Assembly (NCBI GenBank): GCA_026387965.1 | Contig: JAPLKR010000106.1 | Span: 1-7,549 of the forward strand | DNA from: Fusobacteriota bacterium | GTDB lineage: Bacteria; Fusobacteriota; Fusobacteriia; JAPLKR01 | DNA: 7,549 nt | Reading direction: 5' to 3' | In this document: one piece after another, positions 1 through 6,536 of the stretch | How the letters are laid out: every line of letters begins with the position of its first letter | How positions within the stretch are numbered: position 1 is the stretch's first letter | Notes under the pieces: model-generated | Told to the model about the DNA's origin: nothing | Database searches by the model: none | The model's input: the letters and a program-made list of their open reading frames with translations, nothing else | Translations under genes and position numbers: made by a program

Positions 1-20
1 CAGTTAGTACAGCTATTTCT

Positions 21-32
21 TATTGTACAATA
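21..32. repeat. 12-bp perfect palindrome upstream of sdaA
   Basis: TATTGTACAATA reads the same on both strands. It lies about 70 bases upstream of the best -35 candidate for sdaA and is enclosed by a 7-bp inverted pair (GTTAGTA at 3-9, TACTAAC at 52-58). It could be an operator half-site pair, a small hairpin, or chance in AT-rich DNA. No regulator is known from this window, so a function is inference only. Confidence 0.3.
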
Positions 33-48
33 TTTTAATGAAAAAGTC

Positions 49-152
49 AAATACTAACGATTCTTTTTTATTTGTTTTTATGAATGTTGTTTAATTTTAA
101 CTTGCAAATTCTAATTAATTTTATTAAAATATAGATAGCTATAAATACTAAC
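49..152. repeat. Direct repeat AAATACTAAC, two copies flanking the sdaA promoter
   Basis: The 10-mer AAATACTAAC occurs at 49-58 and again at 143-152. Its core, TACTAAC, also occurs inverted at 3-9. The second copy lies just downstream of the expected transcription start and next to an 8-bp palindrome ATAGCTAT (135-142). The spacing of the direct copies is 94 bp, about nine helical turns, which would allow DNA looping, but the region is AT-rich and chance is not excluded. Confidence 0.3.
102..130 (+). promoter_or_regulatory. Candidate sigma70-type promoter of sdaA
   Basis: TTGCAA (102-107) and TAAAAT (125-130) are separated by exactly 17 bp, a good match to the housekeeping consensus. The predicted transcription start near 137 would leave a leader of about 30 nt before the ribosome binding site. 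TATAGA just downstream (130-135) could be an alternative -10. The assignment rests on sequence match only. Confidence 0.5.
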
Positions 153-167
153 TATAAGGAGCAACAA

Positions 168-1490
168 ATGGAATCTCTAAAAGAACTGTATAAAGTAGGT
201 TATGGTCCTTCAAGTAGTCATACAATCGGGCCGCAAAGAGCATCAATTGCATTTAAAGCCAAGTACCCAGAAGCAAAAAAAATAAAGGTAATTTTATATG
301 GTAGTTTAGCAGCAACCGGCAGAGGCCACAGGACTGACTTTATTATTAAAAAAACATTTTCACCTATTCCTGTAGAAATTATGTGGTGTCCTGAGATTAT
401 TCCTGCGTTTCATCCAAATGGTATGGATTTCATTGCTTATGACAATAACAATACACCTCTTAACGCTATCCCTTGGCGTGTTTACAGCATCGGTGGGGGA
501 AGTATTACCGATAAAGAGAGTCGAGAGATTCAAAAAATATACCCTGCATCTAACATGAACGAAATCCTTTCATGGTGTAAAAAATACAATCGTGAACTTT
601 GGGAATATTCTGTTGAGTTTGAAGGTGCTGAAATACTAGACTTTATTTCAGAAATCTGGAAAGTAATGAAAACTGCTGTAGAAGTTGGCTTGAAAAAAAG
701 TGGAAGACTCCCTGCTCCAATTTTTTACCCTAGAAAAGCTCAAAAAGTGCTTCGACATAAAAATGCCATGCATCCCTCGCTTCTTCATTATCCCCACTTC
801 TACGCATATGCGCTTGCTGTCTCTGAAGAAAATGCTGATGGAGCTGATGGTTCTGAAATTGTAACAGCTCCCACTTGTGGTGCTGCTGGTGTCATTCCTG
901 GTGCTTTGTATGCTATGCAGAAATTTTTAAAATTTTCAGATATCGATATCGAAAAAGCACTCATTGTTGGTGGGCTTTTCGGTGTTGTTACCAAACTAAA
1001 CGCCTCTGTCAGCGGTGCCGAAGTAGGATGTCAAGGAGAAGTCGGTGTAGCCTGTTCTATGGCAAGTGCTGCCATTTGCTTCCTAATGGGGGGAAGCTTA
1101 AAACAAATTGAATATGCTGCAGAAATTGGCCTTGAACATCATCTGGGAATGACTTGTGATCCAGTTGCTGGAGCGGTACAAGTTCCTTGTATCGAACGAA
1201 ATGCTATCGCTGCCATTCGATCTCTCGATTCTGCCATGTACGCTCTCTGCTCTCCAAGCGAATACCGAGTTACATTCGATGATATTATACAAATCATGTA
1301 TGAAACAGGCAAAGATTTACAAGCTAGTTATAGAGAAACATCCACTGGTGGTTTAGCAAAAACTTGGCAAGCCGGACATATGAGAAAGAGTGTCGAAGTT
1401 ACAAGCGATAGTAATGACCCAGATATTAACAGTAAAAAAGTTGGTGAGTGTAAAATCTGCCCGAGTAGTGATTGCAGTAGTTGTAAGTAA
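168..1490 (+). CDS. sdaA: Iron-sulfur-dependent L-serine dehydratase (L-serine ammonia-lyase), single chain
   Basis: Cytoplasmic enzyme that deaminates L-serine to pyruvate and ammonia with a [4Fe-4S] cluster, feeding amino-acid fermentation. The 440-residue chain joins the beta domain (SSSHTIGP near 15-22, YGSLAATGRGH near 44-54, FHPNGM near 81-86) to the alpha domain (APTCGAAG 234-241, EVGCQGEVGVACSMA 285-299, HHLGMTCDPVAG 324-335, ETGKDL 379-384). C288, C330 and C341 are spaced 42 and 11 apart, exactly like the three cluster cysteines of the Legionella enzyme. The start has a strong ribosome binding site, TAAGGAG, 6 nt upstream. Odd feature: after the usual end at GGLA (394-397) there is a tail of about 43 residues ending in CX2CX4CX2C-Lys, with cysteines at 428, 431, 436 and 439. 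Single-chain architecture resembles Bacteroidota and Fusobacteriota homologues. The gene stands alone, and no convincing terminator follows it. Confidence 0.96.
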   Translation: MESLKELYKVGYGPSSSHTIGPQRASIAFKAKYPEAKKIKVILYGSLAATGRGHRTDFIIKKTFSPIPVEIMWCPEIIPAFHPNGMDFIAYDNNNTPLNAIPWRVYSIGGGSITDKESREIQKIYPASNMNEILSWCKKYNRELWEYSVEFEGAEILDFISEIWKVMKTAVEVGLKKSGRLPAPIFYPRKAQKVLRHKNAMHPSLLHYPHFYAYALAVSEENADGADGSEIVTAPTCGAAGVIPGALYAMQKFLKFSDIDIEKALIVGGLFGVVTKLNASVSGAEVGCQGEVGVACSMASAAICFLMGGSLKQIEYAAEIGLEHHLGMTCDPVAGAVQVPCIERNAIAAIRSLDSAMYALCSPSEYRVTFDDIIQIMYETGKDLQASYRETSTGGLAKTWQAGHMRKSVEVTSDSNDPDINSKKVGECKICPSSDCSSCK

Positions 1491-1562
1491 CCGCTATTTT
1501 ACGTTTATTTGTGTCCATTAACGTCATTTTGTAAAGATTAACATATTATTATGATTATTTTT

Positions 1563-1590
1563 TTGCTAATCGACTCTTTCAATATATAAT
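1563..1590 (+). promoter_or_regulatory. Candidate promoter of the GH18-like gene
   Basis: A perfect TATAAT lies at 1585-1590, with TTGCTA at 1563-1568 giving 16-bp spacing (TTTGCT at 1562-1567 would give 17). The predicted start is near 1597, about 25 nt before the start codon, with the ribosome binding site AAAGGA at 1612-1617 between them. The rest of the 132-bp gap after sdaA (1491-1562) shows neither an ORF nor a convincing terminator hairpin. Confidence 0.5.
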
Positions 1591-1622
1591 AAATATTTTA
1601 TTTACAACAAGAAAGGAATATT

Positions 1623-2609
1623 ATGAAAAAAATATTACTTACAGCAACACTCTTTTGTAGTACAATACTTTGCTTAGCCTCTACATTTGAAGCTGCTACC
1701 TCAGGTAGTTCTGCACAAAGCGGTAGCTCAACACCCCTCGTAATTTCACAGTATATTGGGATTTTCAACGATGGAACAACGGATAATTTCCATGCAGCCC
1801 TTGCAAAAAAACCACCTTTTAACGAATGGGACATCACAGATATTGCATTTGTCCATACTTACTTAGAAAATGGATATTATGTAGCGGACTACGAAAATGC
1901 GCGAGGTGGCCAACCTATAAGTGGTTCAGATACGGATAGCAATAGAATCAGTCAGCTACTTCTATGTGCTACGGATACTAATCCAGCGACAAACCCTAAC
2001 AATTATTCGCAAGCTAATATAAATATGAAGTTCTTAATTTCGCTTGGATGGGGCAATAATGATTTTTCTAACGGTGCAAAAAATCCAGATCAGTTCGCCG
2101 CATCTGTATGTAAGATTATCCAAGATAACGATTTAGATGGTTTTGATATCGATTATGAGGACGACTCGTCGATGACTCCTCAAAGTTTTGTGGCTGTTTC
2201 TAAAGCCCTTCGCGAACATTTAGATGCACTCGGGGCAACTATGGATAAAACAGGTAAAAAACTCTACTTAACAATTACACCGGCGACAACAAGCGGTCTT
2301 GATATGAATGCAATTAATCAATATTATGATTTCGTTCAAATCCAATCTTATGATGCGTTAAATGACAGTGGTTGTTCTCCAAATTCATTTAGTAGTGTGA
2401 ATCCTTCAAAAATACTAATTGGAAGAGATTATGAAAATGGTGATACTATGACAGATACGAGATATGGTATGGGAAATATTATGACATATATCGCAAATAA
2501 TAATTTTAGAGGAATAATGGGATGGCGCGTAAATGCAGGCAATCAGCTTAATAACTCACCAAAATTTTCTGGCCCAACCATGATGTATAATGCTGTGAAT
2601 TATCAATAA
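1623..2609 (+). CDS. Secreted glycoside hydrolase family 18 protein (chitinase or endo-beta-N-acetylglucosaminidase-like)
   Basis: 328 residues. The N-terminus is a Sec signal peptide: Lys-Lys at 2-3, a hydrophobic stretch at about 4-22, and a likely cleavage near 24-26. A short Ser/Gly/Thr linker follows (26-37). The rest resembles a GH18 TIM barrel: FLISLGWGNND (137-147) fits the SxGG strand, DGFDIDYE (172-179) fits the DxxDxDxE catalytic motif with E179 as proton donor, QIQSYD (239-244) fits the strand that carries the substrate-orienting Tyr, and GIMGW (297-301) fits the terminal Trp. Family members cleave beta-1,4-linked GlcNAc, using the substrate N-acetyl group as nucleophile. The acidic motif is complete, so activity is plausible. 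No carbohydrate-binding module or cell-wall anchor is seen, so it is either released or periplasmic. It has its own candidate promoter and ends in the shared terminator. Substrate (chitin, peptidoglycan or host N-glycan) cannot be told from sequence. Confidence 0.82.
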   Translation: MKKILLTATLFCSTILCLASTFEAATSGSSAQSGSSTPLVISQYIGIFNDGTTDNFHAALAKKPPFNEWDITDIAFVHTYLENGYYVADYENARGGQPISGSDTDSNRISQLLLCATDTNPATNPNNYSQANINMKFLISLGWGNNDFSNGAKNPDQFAASVCKIIQDNDLDGFDIDYEDDSSMTPQSFVAVSKALREHLDALGATMDKTGKKLYLTITPATTSGLDMNAINQYYDFVQIQSYDALNDSGCSPNSFSSVNPSKILIGRDYENGDTMTDTRYGMGNIMTYIANNNFRGIMGWRVNAGNQLNNSPKFSGPTMMYNAVNYQ

Positions 2610-2643
2610 ATAAAAGAGATGCCTAGTTGCATCTCTTTTATTT
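2608..2643. terminator. Bidirectional intrinsic terminator shared by convergent genes
   Basis: A perfect 15-bp inverted repeat (2608-2622 with 2629-2643) encloses a 6-nt loop. The inner stem AGAGATGC/GCATCTCT is flanked by A-rich and T-rich runs on the two sides, so both strands make a hairpin followed by a U-tract. It overlaps the last two bases of the GH18 stop codon and the first two plus-strand bases of the carbonic anhydrase stop codon. Confidence 0.92.
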
Positions 2644-3271
2644 AACTGTTATAAAGTTCAAACTCTCCTGTTTCTTTATTGTAATTATATATTTCTCCTG
2701 TTTCAATGATATAGTGCCAACCTAAAATTTTAAGCTTTCCCTCAATATATTTTTCAACTATATAAGGATAACTCAGTAAATGTTTAATCTGCTCAACGAC
2801 ATTGAGTTGTTCCGTTAAAAATTCACGTCCCGAATCACACAGATGGCTATGCTCTTTCTCAATCTTTTCCTTGACAGCTTTAGCAAGTTCTAACCACTTT
2901 TTCGTATTTGGGATATTCGATAACTTCTCATCTGATGCAAATAGTGCATTGCATCCACCGCAATTAGAGTGCCCGCATACCACAATAGCCTCTACCCCAA
3001 GAGCAACAATAGCATATTCAATGGCAGCTGTTGTTGCTAAGTGTTCATCAACTTTTCTATAATTCGGTACTAAATTGGCCACATTTCTAATGATGAAAAG
3101 TTCCCCTGGTTTTGTATGACATATCATATTAGGGTCTACTCTCGAATCAGAACACGCAATAAAAAGTGTATGGGGGTTTTGATGACTTGAAAGTTCTTCA
3201 AAATGTTTACGGTACTTTTCAAATACCTCTTCCTTGAATTTAACCGTTCCCTGTAATAATTTATCTTTCAT
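2642..3271 (-). CDS. can: Beta-class carbonic anhydrase
   Basis: Zinc enzyme that interconverts CO2 and bicarbonate in the cytoplasm, supplying bicarbonate for carboxylations. The 209-residue length is normal for the beta class. The zinc ligands are all visible: C40 in ACSDSRVDP (39-47), with the D42/R44 dyad, then H101 and C104 in GHSNCGGC (100-107). IRNVAN (61-66) and the conserved helix around EYAIVALGV (85-93) also fit. The start is set by AGGAGGA (3275-3281), a strong ribosome binding site that overlaps the TAG stop of holA and lies 3-4 nt before ATG. It is the last gene of the minus-strand operon, 8 nt after holA, and is ended by the shared terminator. No anomaly in the protein is apparent. 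Confidence 0.95.
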   Translation of the reverse strand: MKDKLLQGTVKFKEEVFEKYRKHFEELSSHQNPHTLFIACSDSRVDPNMICHTKPGELFIIRNVANLVPNYRKVDEHLATTAAIEYAIVALGVEAIVVCGHSNCGGCNALFASDEKLSNIPNTKKWLELAKAVKEKIEKEHSHLCDSGREFLTEQLNVVEQIKHLLSYPYIVEKYIEGKLKILGWHYIIETGEIYNYNKETGEFELYNS

Positions 3272-3279
3272 TTGTCCTC

Positions 3280-4227
3280 CTAGAATTTCTGCTGTAACTG
3301 TTTTAATAATTGAAAAATTGCAATAGAATCACTTTTTCGCCCACTTTTAATCCCTACTTCACATTCTATGATGGCATCTAATGCAAAATCAATAAATTCG
3401 AAAGAAATTTTATCTATCATCTCCAATTTTTTGAAATACGCGTAAGGGTGTTTATAATAGAGTTTCGTAAGCGTAGGAGCATGAATTTTTGAAAATTGAG
3501 TATAATTTTGAGCAGATAAAAGCAGATTTTTCTCTCTTTCATACTCTTTAAGAATTTTATATACCAAAATATCATCTGTCAAGAGGGCGAGTAGCAACAT
3601 GTATTGACGTTCTCTCTCTACAAATTCATATAGTGTCTTTAATTCTTTGTTTTGAAAGTAACGTTCTATGTAGTAAAATATCTCTTGTTCTTTATAAGTT
3701 ACAAATTTTAAAGCTTCCTCTAACTTAAATTTTCTTCCATGAAAAAAAAGTGTTAATTTTTCGATTTCTCTACAATAAGTGTAGAAATTTTCTGGTAACG
3801 CATTAACTAATTGTTGTGCATCAACTCTTTCACACTCCAAAGATTCACATAAAATTTTTGTAAATTCAGTTGATAAATTTTTATCTTTATTCTCGTAAAT
3901 CGTCACGTTTTTAGAAAGCTTTTCCTTTTGCTTCGCTGTTAAAAGTTCACCTTCACCTTCTAATAACACTAAGTTTGATGTATGGGCAATCCGTTCTACT
4001 TGAGATATAAACTCTCCTATTTTTTTAATTTTATTCACTCTTTTTCCTATTACTAACTTAGATTTTTCAAATAAGCTAGAAGTCATAAGAGATTCAAAAA
4101 AAGCCTGAAAATCACTATTTTGGGTAAAATCATACACTTCTACTCTCAAAAAATTTCCTTTTTCTTCTTTAATTCGTTTTTCAAAATCAAACAGTCTGCA
4201 CTCAGTCCCATGATAAAGAGTTATCAT
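3280..4227 (-). CDS. holA: DNA polymerase III delta subunit (clamp loader)
   Basis: Delta opens the beta sliding clamp and works in the clamp-loader complex with DnaX and delta-prime. The 315 residues fit the usual length of roughly 320-345. Support is family-level: an N-terminal fold starting MITLYHGTE (typical start of an alpha/beta P-loop-like domain that lacks the Walker motif), the hallmark YCREIEKLTLFF (151-162) corresponding to the conserved ElekL segment, the DDILVYKIL helix (218-226), and the C-terminal IKSGRKSDS (293-301), matching the conserved Lys-x-Gly region of the collar domain. The sequence is divergent, as HolA commonly is. The start codon overlaps the stop of the broken radical-SAM gene as ATGA (4224-4227). 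An AGGCGG at 4235-4240, 7 nt upstream, may let it initiate independently. This would be the chromosome's essential copy unless another exists elsewhere. Confidence 0.82.
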   Translation of the reverse strand: MITLYHGTECRLFDFEKRIKEEKGNFLRVEVYDFTQNSDFQAFFESLMTSSLFEKSKLVIGKRVNKIKKIGEFISQVERIAHTSNLVLLEGEGELLTAKQKEKLSKNVTIYENKDKNLSTEFTKILCESLECERVDAQQLVNALPENFYTYCREIEKLTLFFHGRKFKLEEALKFVTYKEQEIFYYIERYFQNKELKTLYEFVERERQYMLLLALLTDDILVYKILKEYEREKNLLLSAQNYTQFSKIHAPTLTKLYYKHPYAYFKKLEMIDKISFEFIDFALDAIIECEVGIKSGRKSDSIAIFQLLKQLQQKF

Positions 4228-5089
4228 TTCAACACCGCCTGCCAGATATAATCGCTCTCCATACCTAGATATATTTCAAATTCACCAAACCGTCTAATTC
4301 TACCTATAATAAACTGATACATTTTTAAACGAATAGGCTTAAAATAGCGTTCTTTCCCATCAACTCCAATAACAAAATTTTTTAAAAAAAGATCAGTTGA
4401 ATGTGTTTTTAAAACTTCTGCCTTTAATCCTTTGCGATATCTAAGACTCCCTATCCCAATATTTGAAACTTTTGTCAAATCTAGTTCAGTAAAAAGCCTC
4501 TCTATCATAGTAGAATATACAGCGTCAAAATCATCGCAGTAGATAAGAGGATCAAGCCTAAGTCCAATTTTAAAGCCTGCTCTTTGAAGTTTTATTGCGC
4601 TCTCTAATCTTTCTTCAAAAGAGGCTGTTTTTAGCTCATATTTTTTTACAATCTCTTGAGGGCTAAATGTAAAGGCTACCTCCACATTGGGCATGGCTTC
4701 TCTCTCTAAAAACGTCTGATTTAAGGTGTGTTTGCTTCTAATTTCAAGGATTAGATCAGGGCGCGTCTCAAAATAGTCTAAAATATTTTTAAGTGCCCTC
4801 TTAAATAGCAGTACAAGCAGTTCATTGGGCAATTGTTTTCATAGCTTAAGTAGAGCTCCTCGTGAATGGCTTTAAACTCTTTATCTAAATAGTACTCTTT
4901 CAAAAACTTTCCCTTCTTCACACCGATAAAAAAATAATTTTTTTCTTCAGTAAAAGAGAGATTCTTTCCTTTTAATAGCTTTACAAATGCCGCTTCACTC
5001 TCAATAAAATTAACAGAAGAGATTTTGCCTAAAAGCTCTCTTCCCATTTTAAAATTTTCACACCCTTTTTCTACATAAATGTTCTTCAT
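4224..5089 (-). pseudogene. Spore photoproduct lyase (SplB)-family radical SAM protein, internally deleted and frameshifted
   Basis: The first reading frame (5089 to 4778, 103 codons) carries the family N-terminus and the radical-SAM cluster motif CPMNCLYCYL (C87, C91, C94; CX3CX2C). It then stops at TAG (4778-4780) soon after CYLRG. The family C-terminal half continues in another frame from about 4830 to 4224: LEIRSKH (near the family's LEIRTKS), AFTFSPQEIVKKYE, a segment LRLDPLIY, and a tail ending near YLGMES. Typical members have about 60-70 residues between CYL and that LEIR motif. Here only about 20 can be matched, so roughly 45-50 codons are missing, not just a base slip. Members bind SAM through the 4Fe-4S cluster, and SplB itself reverses the spore photoproduct. 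Such homologues also occur in non-sporulating bacteria, where the role is unclear. The start has AAAGGA and lies 1 nt after the upstream stop codon. Confidence 0.85.
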
Positions 5090-5090
5090 T

Positions 5091-5564
5091 TTATTCCTTT
5101 ATATCAATTTTCCCATGATTGAGTTTTGTTAAAATAGCGAGTAATATGATAGGTTTACTCACAAGCGAAAGTGGAATTATGATCTCTTCCCCATTGTGTG
5201 TAATGACTTGAACACATCTTATAATCTTCTTTTGCTTTAGAAGAGCTCTTCTACCAACTGCTAGCACCTTAATTTGCGAGATATCTCTTTTAGTTCCGTT
5301 AAAGTTCAATATTTCATTCTCTAAGTCTATTTTTATTGAGAATTTAAGTATCGGAAAAATTCCATAAAAAGCTAATCCATACATGATTATAGCATAGAAC
5401 ACAAAGAAAAATGATGTGTGAATTGAGGAGATCAATACCCCTGTTGCCACGACAATTAAGCAGAGCGATATAATATATTTTAGTATGCTTTTTTTAAAAC
5501 TAATTTTAAAAAGATATTTTTTTTCAGTTAAAGTCACACTTAATATTCTTTCCAATATTTCCAT
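5091..5564 (-). CDS. Hypothetical membrane protein with two transmembrane helices and a soluble C-terminal domain
   Basis: I do not recognise this 157-residue protein. The N-terminal 28 residues are soluble and partly basic. Two hydrophobic helices follow at about 29-49 and 51-73, forming a hairpin. A C-terminal domain of about 80 residues (75-157) alternates strand-like segments (IKIDLENEILNFNG, IKVLAVG, CVQVITHNGEEIIIPLS) and ends in a helix. This layout, a helical hairpin before a small beta-rich cytoplasmic domain, is seen in bacterial PH-like membrane proteins, but that comparison is only a guess. Its ATG overlaps the preceding stop codon as TAATG (5562-5566), and its ribosome binding site GGGGGA lies inside the end of the division gene. 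Coupling to the DivIC-like gene suggests an envelope-related role. Confidence 0.75.
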   Translation of the reverse strand: MEILERILSVTLTEKKYLFKISFKKSILKYIISLCLIVVATGVLISSIHTSFFFVFYAIIMYGLAFYGIFPILKFSIKIDLENEILNFNGTKRDISQIKVLAVGRRALLKQKKIIRCVQVITHNGEEIIIPLSLVSKPIILLAILTKLNHGKIDIKE

Positions 5565-5920
5565 TAGTTACTTCCCCCGCTACTACTTGATCCGCTACTG
5601 TACTCTTCGATATCTTTATCTGAGACAAGCTTATAGATTACTTCACCATTTTTTTTCATATTGAGCTCATCGCGTGCAACTTTTTCAATATTAATATTTT
5701 TATTTAACCCATTAAGTTTTTTAGTAAGCGACTTCTGTTCTTTTAAAAATTCTTGATAATGTGCGTTTTTTGTTTTAAACTCTTTTTTAAGTTGATACAT
5801 TTCTACAAGTCCAAAAGCAATAGAAATCAAGAGCTTCAAGATAACTATTATTAAAACCAACCACAATAAACCTATAAGGAAACGCTTTTTATCAAGGGTT
5901 CTCTTAATTTTTTTTACCAT
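5564..5920 (-). CDS. Septum formation initiator (DivIC/FtsB) family protein
   Basis: 118-residue bitopic protein with a basic cytoplasmic N-terminus (1-13), one transmembrane helix (about 14-36), a heptad-like coiled coil (about 38-75), and then KVARDELNMKKNGEVIYKL (80-98). That last segment is the family signature, an E-x-x-A-R-x-E-L-x-x-x-x-x-G-E-x-x-Y-pattern. DivIC and FtsB pair with FtsL at the division septum and help activate septal cell-wall synthesis; a similar role is inferred here. The protein ends in a short acidic then Ser/Gly-rich tail (105-118). The GGG GGA Gly codons of that tail double as the ribosome binding site of the next gene. The start has AAGGAAA 4-6 nt upstream and overlaps the end of the DedA gene by 17 nt. 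Confidence 0.87.
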   Translation of the reverse strand: MVKKIKRTLDKKRFLIGLLWLVLIIVILKLLISIAFGLVEMYQLKKEFKTKNAHYQEFLKEQKSLTKKLNGLNKNINIEKVARDELNMKKNGEVIYKLVSDKDIEEYSSGSSSSGGSN

Positions 5921-6536
5921 GACTTTCCTTCTTTCTCTTCTTATGAACTATAACATAAAGTATAAAAACAATGATTAAAGCAATTAAAATATATGGAAAA
6001 AAATGATGAACATACTGAGTTACTAAAGTCATATTATTTCCTACATAGAATCCTATTGTAGTTAAAAAAATTACCCAAATAAGTGACCCTAAAAGCGTAT
6101 AAATAAAAAATTTCACTTTATTCATTCTTACAATCCCAGCGGGAATCGAAATATAATTTCTAACCAATGGAATAACACGCCCTACAAAGGTAGAAATAGA
6201 TCCATACTCAAGGAAAATTTTCTCCATAAATTCAAATTTACTAGTTGAAAATCCGAAATATTTGCCATATTTAAGTAGAAATTTTCTCCCAAGTTTTTCT
6301 CCGATATAATAATTTATGTATGATCCAACCATACTACCTAAAAGTCCCATTAAAATAACTATCCAATAACTCATGTGCCCAAGAGATACCATATATCCCG
6401 CTGGGGCAAGTATTATTTCACTTGGAAGCGGTATAAAAGTGCTTGATATTGACATTAATAAAAAAACACCAATATAACCTATTTTTAAAAAAATTAAAGT
6501 CACTATGGATGTTGTGTACAGCACAAGTTCATGCAT
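5904..6536 (-). CDS. DedA/VTT-family integral membrane protein
   Basis: Members of this family move lipids such as undecaprenyl phosphate or phosphatidylethanolamine across the cytoplasmic membrane and affect division and envelope stress. From the chosen start the protein has 210 residues. Seen: a first hydrophobic segment (9-30), the re-entrant-loop region FIPLPSEIILAPAG (34-47) with its conserved Pro-x-x-Glu pattern, GSYINYYIGEKLG (71-83), the hallmark GRVIPLVRNYISIPAG (119-134) with R120 and R126, further helices at about 143-165 and 180-197, and a basic tail. I place the start at ATG 6536-6534 because a GGAGGA (6543-6548) lies 6 nt upstream and the codon overlaps the aroQ stop as TAATG. 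A longer frame open to 6617 would add 27 residues inside aroQ without a ribosome binding site. Confidence 0.93.
   Translation of the reverse strand: MHELVLYTTSIVTLIFLKIGYIGVFLLMSISSTFIPLPSEIILAPAGYMVSLGHMSYWIVILMGLLGSMVGSYINYYIGEKLGRKFLLKYGKYFGFSTSKFEFMEKIFLEYGSISTFVGRVIPLVRNYISIPAGIVRMNKVKFFIYTLLGSLIWVIFLTTIGFYVGNNMTLVTQYVHHFFPYILIALIIVFILYVIVHKKRKKESHGKKN

Noticed and set aside
800-1356. Overlapping ORFs on both strands inside sdaA (800-994, 875-1111, 1098-1292, 1156-1356)
   Set aside because: They are shadows of a strongly conserved gene, without ribosome binding sites or family resemblance.
1491-1562. Intrinsic terminator or riboswitch between sdaA and the GH18 gene
   Set aside because: Only weak short pairings (such as ACGTT with AACGT) are present, none GC-rich or followed by a clean T-run at the right distance, and no known leader motif is recognisable.
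1623-1700. Lipoprotein signal on the GH18 protein
   Set aside because: Cysteines at 12 and 16 are preceded by LF and IL, which does not fit the L-x-[G/A/S]-C lipobox, so a normal Sec signal peptide is more likely.
1598-1837. Minus-strand ORF over the start of the GH18 gene
   Set aside because: It is antisense to the signal peptide and barrel start of a well-supported gene, and it covers that gene's ribosome binding site.
4224-4832. Independent 202-residue gene starting at TTG 4832
   Set aside because: No ribosome binding site precedes the TTG, and the first 7 or so residues are the out-of-frame reading of the CPMNCLYCYL motif. The rest is the C-terminal half of the family, so it is part of the broken gene.
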